From contig JAUWTM010000015.1 in the NCBI GenBank assembly GCA_030614715.1, positions 1 through 40,907 on the forward strand: a DNA stretch of 40,907 nt, written 5' to 3'. The position numbers and the translations under genes are program-made. The notes below the pieces were generated by a model that saw only the letters and a list, made by a program, of their open reading frames with translations, made no database searches and was not told where the DNA came from. Origin of the DNA: Planctomycetota bacterium. Lineage in GTDB: Bacteria > JAJVIF01 > JAPKYR01. Shown piece by piece: positions 40,283 through 40,907 of the stretch. The first letter of the stretch is position 1. Each line of letters begins with the position of its first letter.

Positions 40283-40907
40283 TCTCGATACTTCCACCGT
40301 ATAGCAGTCGGACCACCCTGTCCAGCGCCGCGATTGTTGTTTCGTCCCGTTTACTAAGTAGTTCCGCGGTAAATTCAGCACAGACCGCATGGTACAGGGC
40401 TATTTTACGTGCAATTTCCACGGATTTCGTCTTATCAGATGGAAAATCCATCGGAATTGGTTCAAATGAAGCGATGTCAGAGGATTTCAGGGCAGTTGCG
40501 GTCTTAATAATCTCCCGCTTGCCCGGTTTCGGGCCTATGTTGATGCCGTCAGGCATAACAATGACCGGAAGCTGGTTCAGGAAGTGGATTCTAAGCTGCG
40601 CGTGCGGACGGTGATGCTGTCCTCCGGGTCCCGCACGATAAATTTCCGTCATCAATCTGGACGATAAAATGCCAATCAGTGTCAGAAACGGGATTGATTT
40701 AGAAATAAGCTTACCGACGTATACATTCTGATGTGCAAGCGCGAATTTTAAAATTGGTGCAGGGGTAACTACAAGCCTGTCGCCTGTTTTACGAATTAAA
40801 AACCTTTCTCCAGTGTGATGTTCCCTGACCTGCGAGCTTAATCCAACATCCTCAACATATCCGAACACAGGCCAGATGAATGTGCCCATCGTCTTATCGA
40901 TCAGTAC
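40275..40907 (-). CDS. Unrecognised protein, probably partial at the window edge
   Basis: At least 204 residues from ATG 40889, but the frame stays open to the window edge (codons VLIDKT precede that Met), so the true start may lie outside. There is one hydrophobic stretch (SIPFLTLIGILSS). Other visible pieces are GERFLIRKTGDRLVVTPAP and HAQLRIHFLNQLPVIVMPDG. I recognise no family. It overlaps the HEAT gene start by eight bases, so the two are translationally coupled in a three-gene unit with the DnaJ-TPR gene. Confidence 0.6.
   Translation of the reverse strand, partial: VLIDKTMGTFIWPVFGYVEDVGLSSQVREHHTGERFLIRKTGDRLVVTPAPILKFALAHQNVYVGKLISKSIPFLTLIGILSSRLMTEIYRAGPGGQHHRPHAQLRIHFLNQLPVIVMPDGINIGPKPGKREIIKTATALKSSDIASFEPIPMDFPSDKTKSVEIARKIALYHAVCAEFTAELLSKRDETTIAALDRVVRLLYGGSIENG

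Overview
The window is about 41 kb of bacterial chromosome of moderate G+C (by eye a little over 50 percent). It is gene-dense, with no prophage, integrative element, CRISPR array or tRNA that I can see. The lipoproteins with lipoboxes, beta-propeller and PKD surface proteins, a two-subunit 2-oxoacid:ferredoxin oxidoreductase and a SAM-I riboswitch suggest an uncultured, probably anaerobic, diderm bacterium, perhaps of a little-studied phylum. I cannot name a taxon. The regulatory grammar is ordinary sigma-70: promoters such as TTGACT-17-TATAAT (6139-6167) and TTGACA-17-TATACT (25125-25097, minus strand), GGAGG-type ribosome binding sites and GC hairpin-plus-T terminators.

Layout. 1-624: gene-free, with a long hairpin and short repeats. 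625-2957: ECF-type sigma factor, then a zinc-finger anti-sigma-like domain fused to an HD-GYP-type domain. 3072-6023: thioredoxin-fold lipoprotein, AlkP-superfamily hydrolase and a small membrane protein. 6253-11762: two paralogous lipoproteins with FG-GAP-like propellers. 11890-13704: YlmH-like S4 protein convergent with a DUF389 membrane protein. 13884-15242: rarA interrupted by one in-frame TAG. 15243-15510: repeat-rich DNA. 15515-16339: zinc-ribbon protein with a histone-H1-like tail. 16432-19098: third lipoprotein paralog. 19109-19444: AT-rich small membrane protein. 19595-25125 (minus): metK under a SAM-I riboswitch, a small alpha-helical protein and metH, together a methionine/SAM module. 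25373-28804: fourth lipoprotein paralog, with PKD repeats and a C-terminal thioredoxin domain. 28924-32266 (minus): RidA-family protein and KorAB-type 2-oxoacid:ferredoxin oxidoreductase. 32388-35960 (minus): dnaE. 36204-37418: a REP-associated tyrosine transposase bracketed by two 65-bp REP-like copies. 37417-40907 (minus): membrane DnaJ-TPR protein, membrane-anchored HEAT-repeat protein and a partial unknown protein, translated in series.

Most notable: (1) four lipoproteins share an N-terminal module of a kind I do not recognise and carry different C-terminal modules, one of them a thioredoxin domain; (2) rarA would have its full family length of about 450 codons if a single TAG were read through; (3) the ECF sigma is paired with a zinc-finger/HD-GYP-like fusion; (4) a RAYT sits with its REP-like elements, 19-bp tandem repeats nearby, four 17-bp direct repeats abutting the dnaE start, and a three-way-junction structure. 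All functional statements come from reading motifs by eye; no database search was run.
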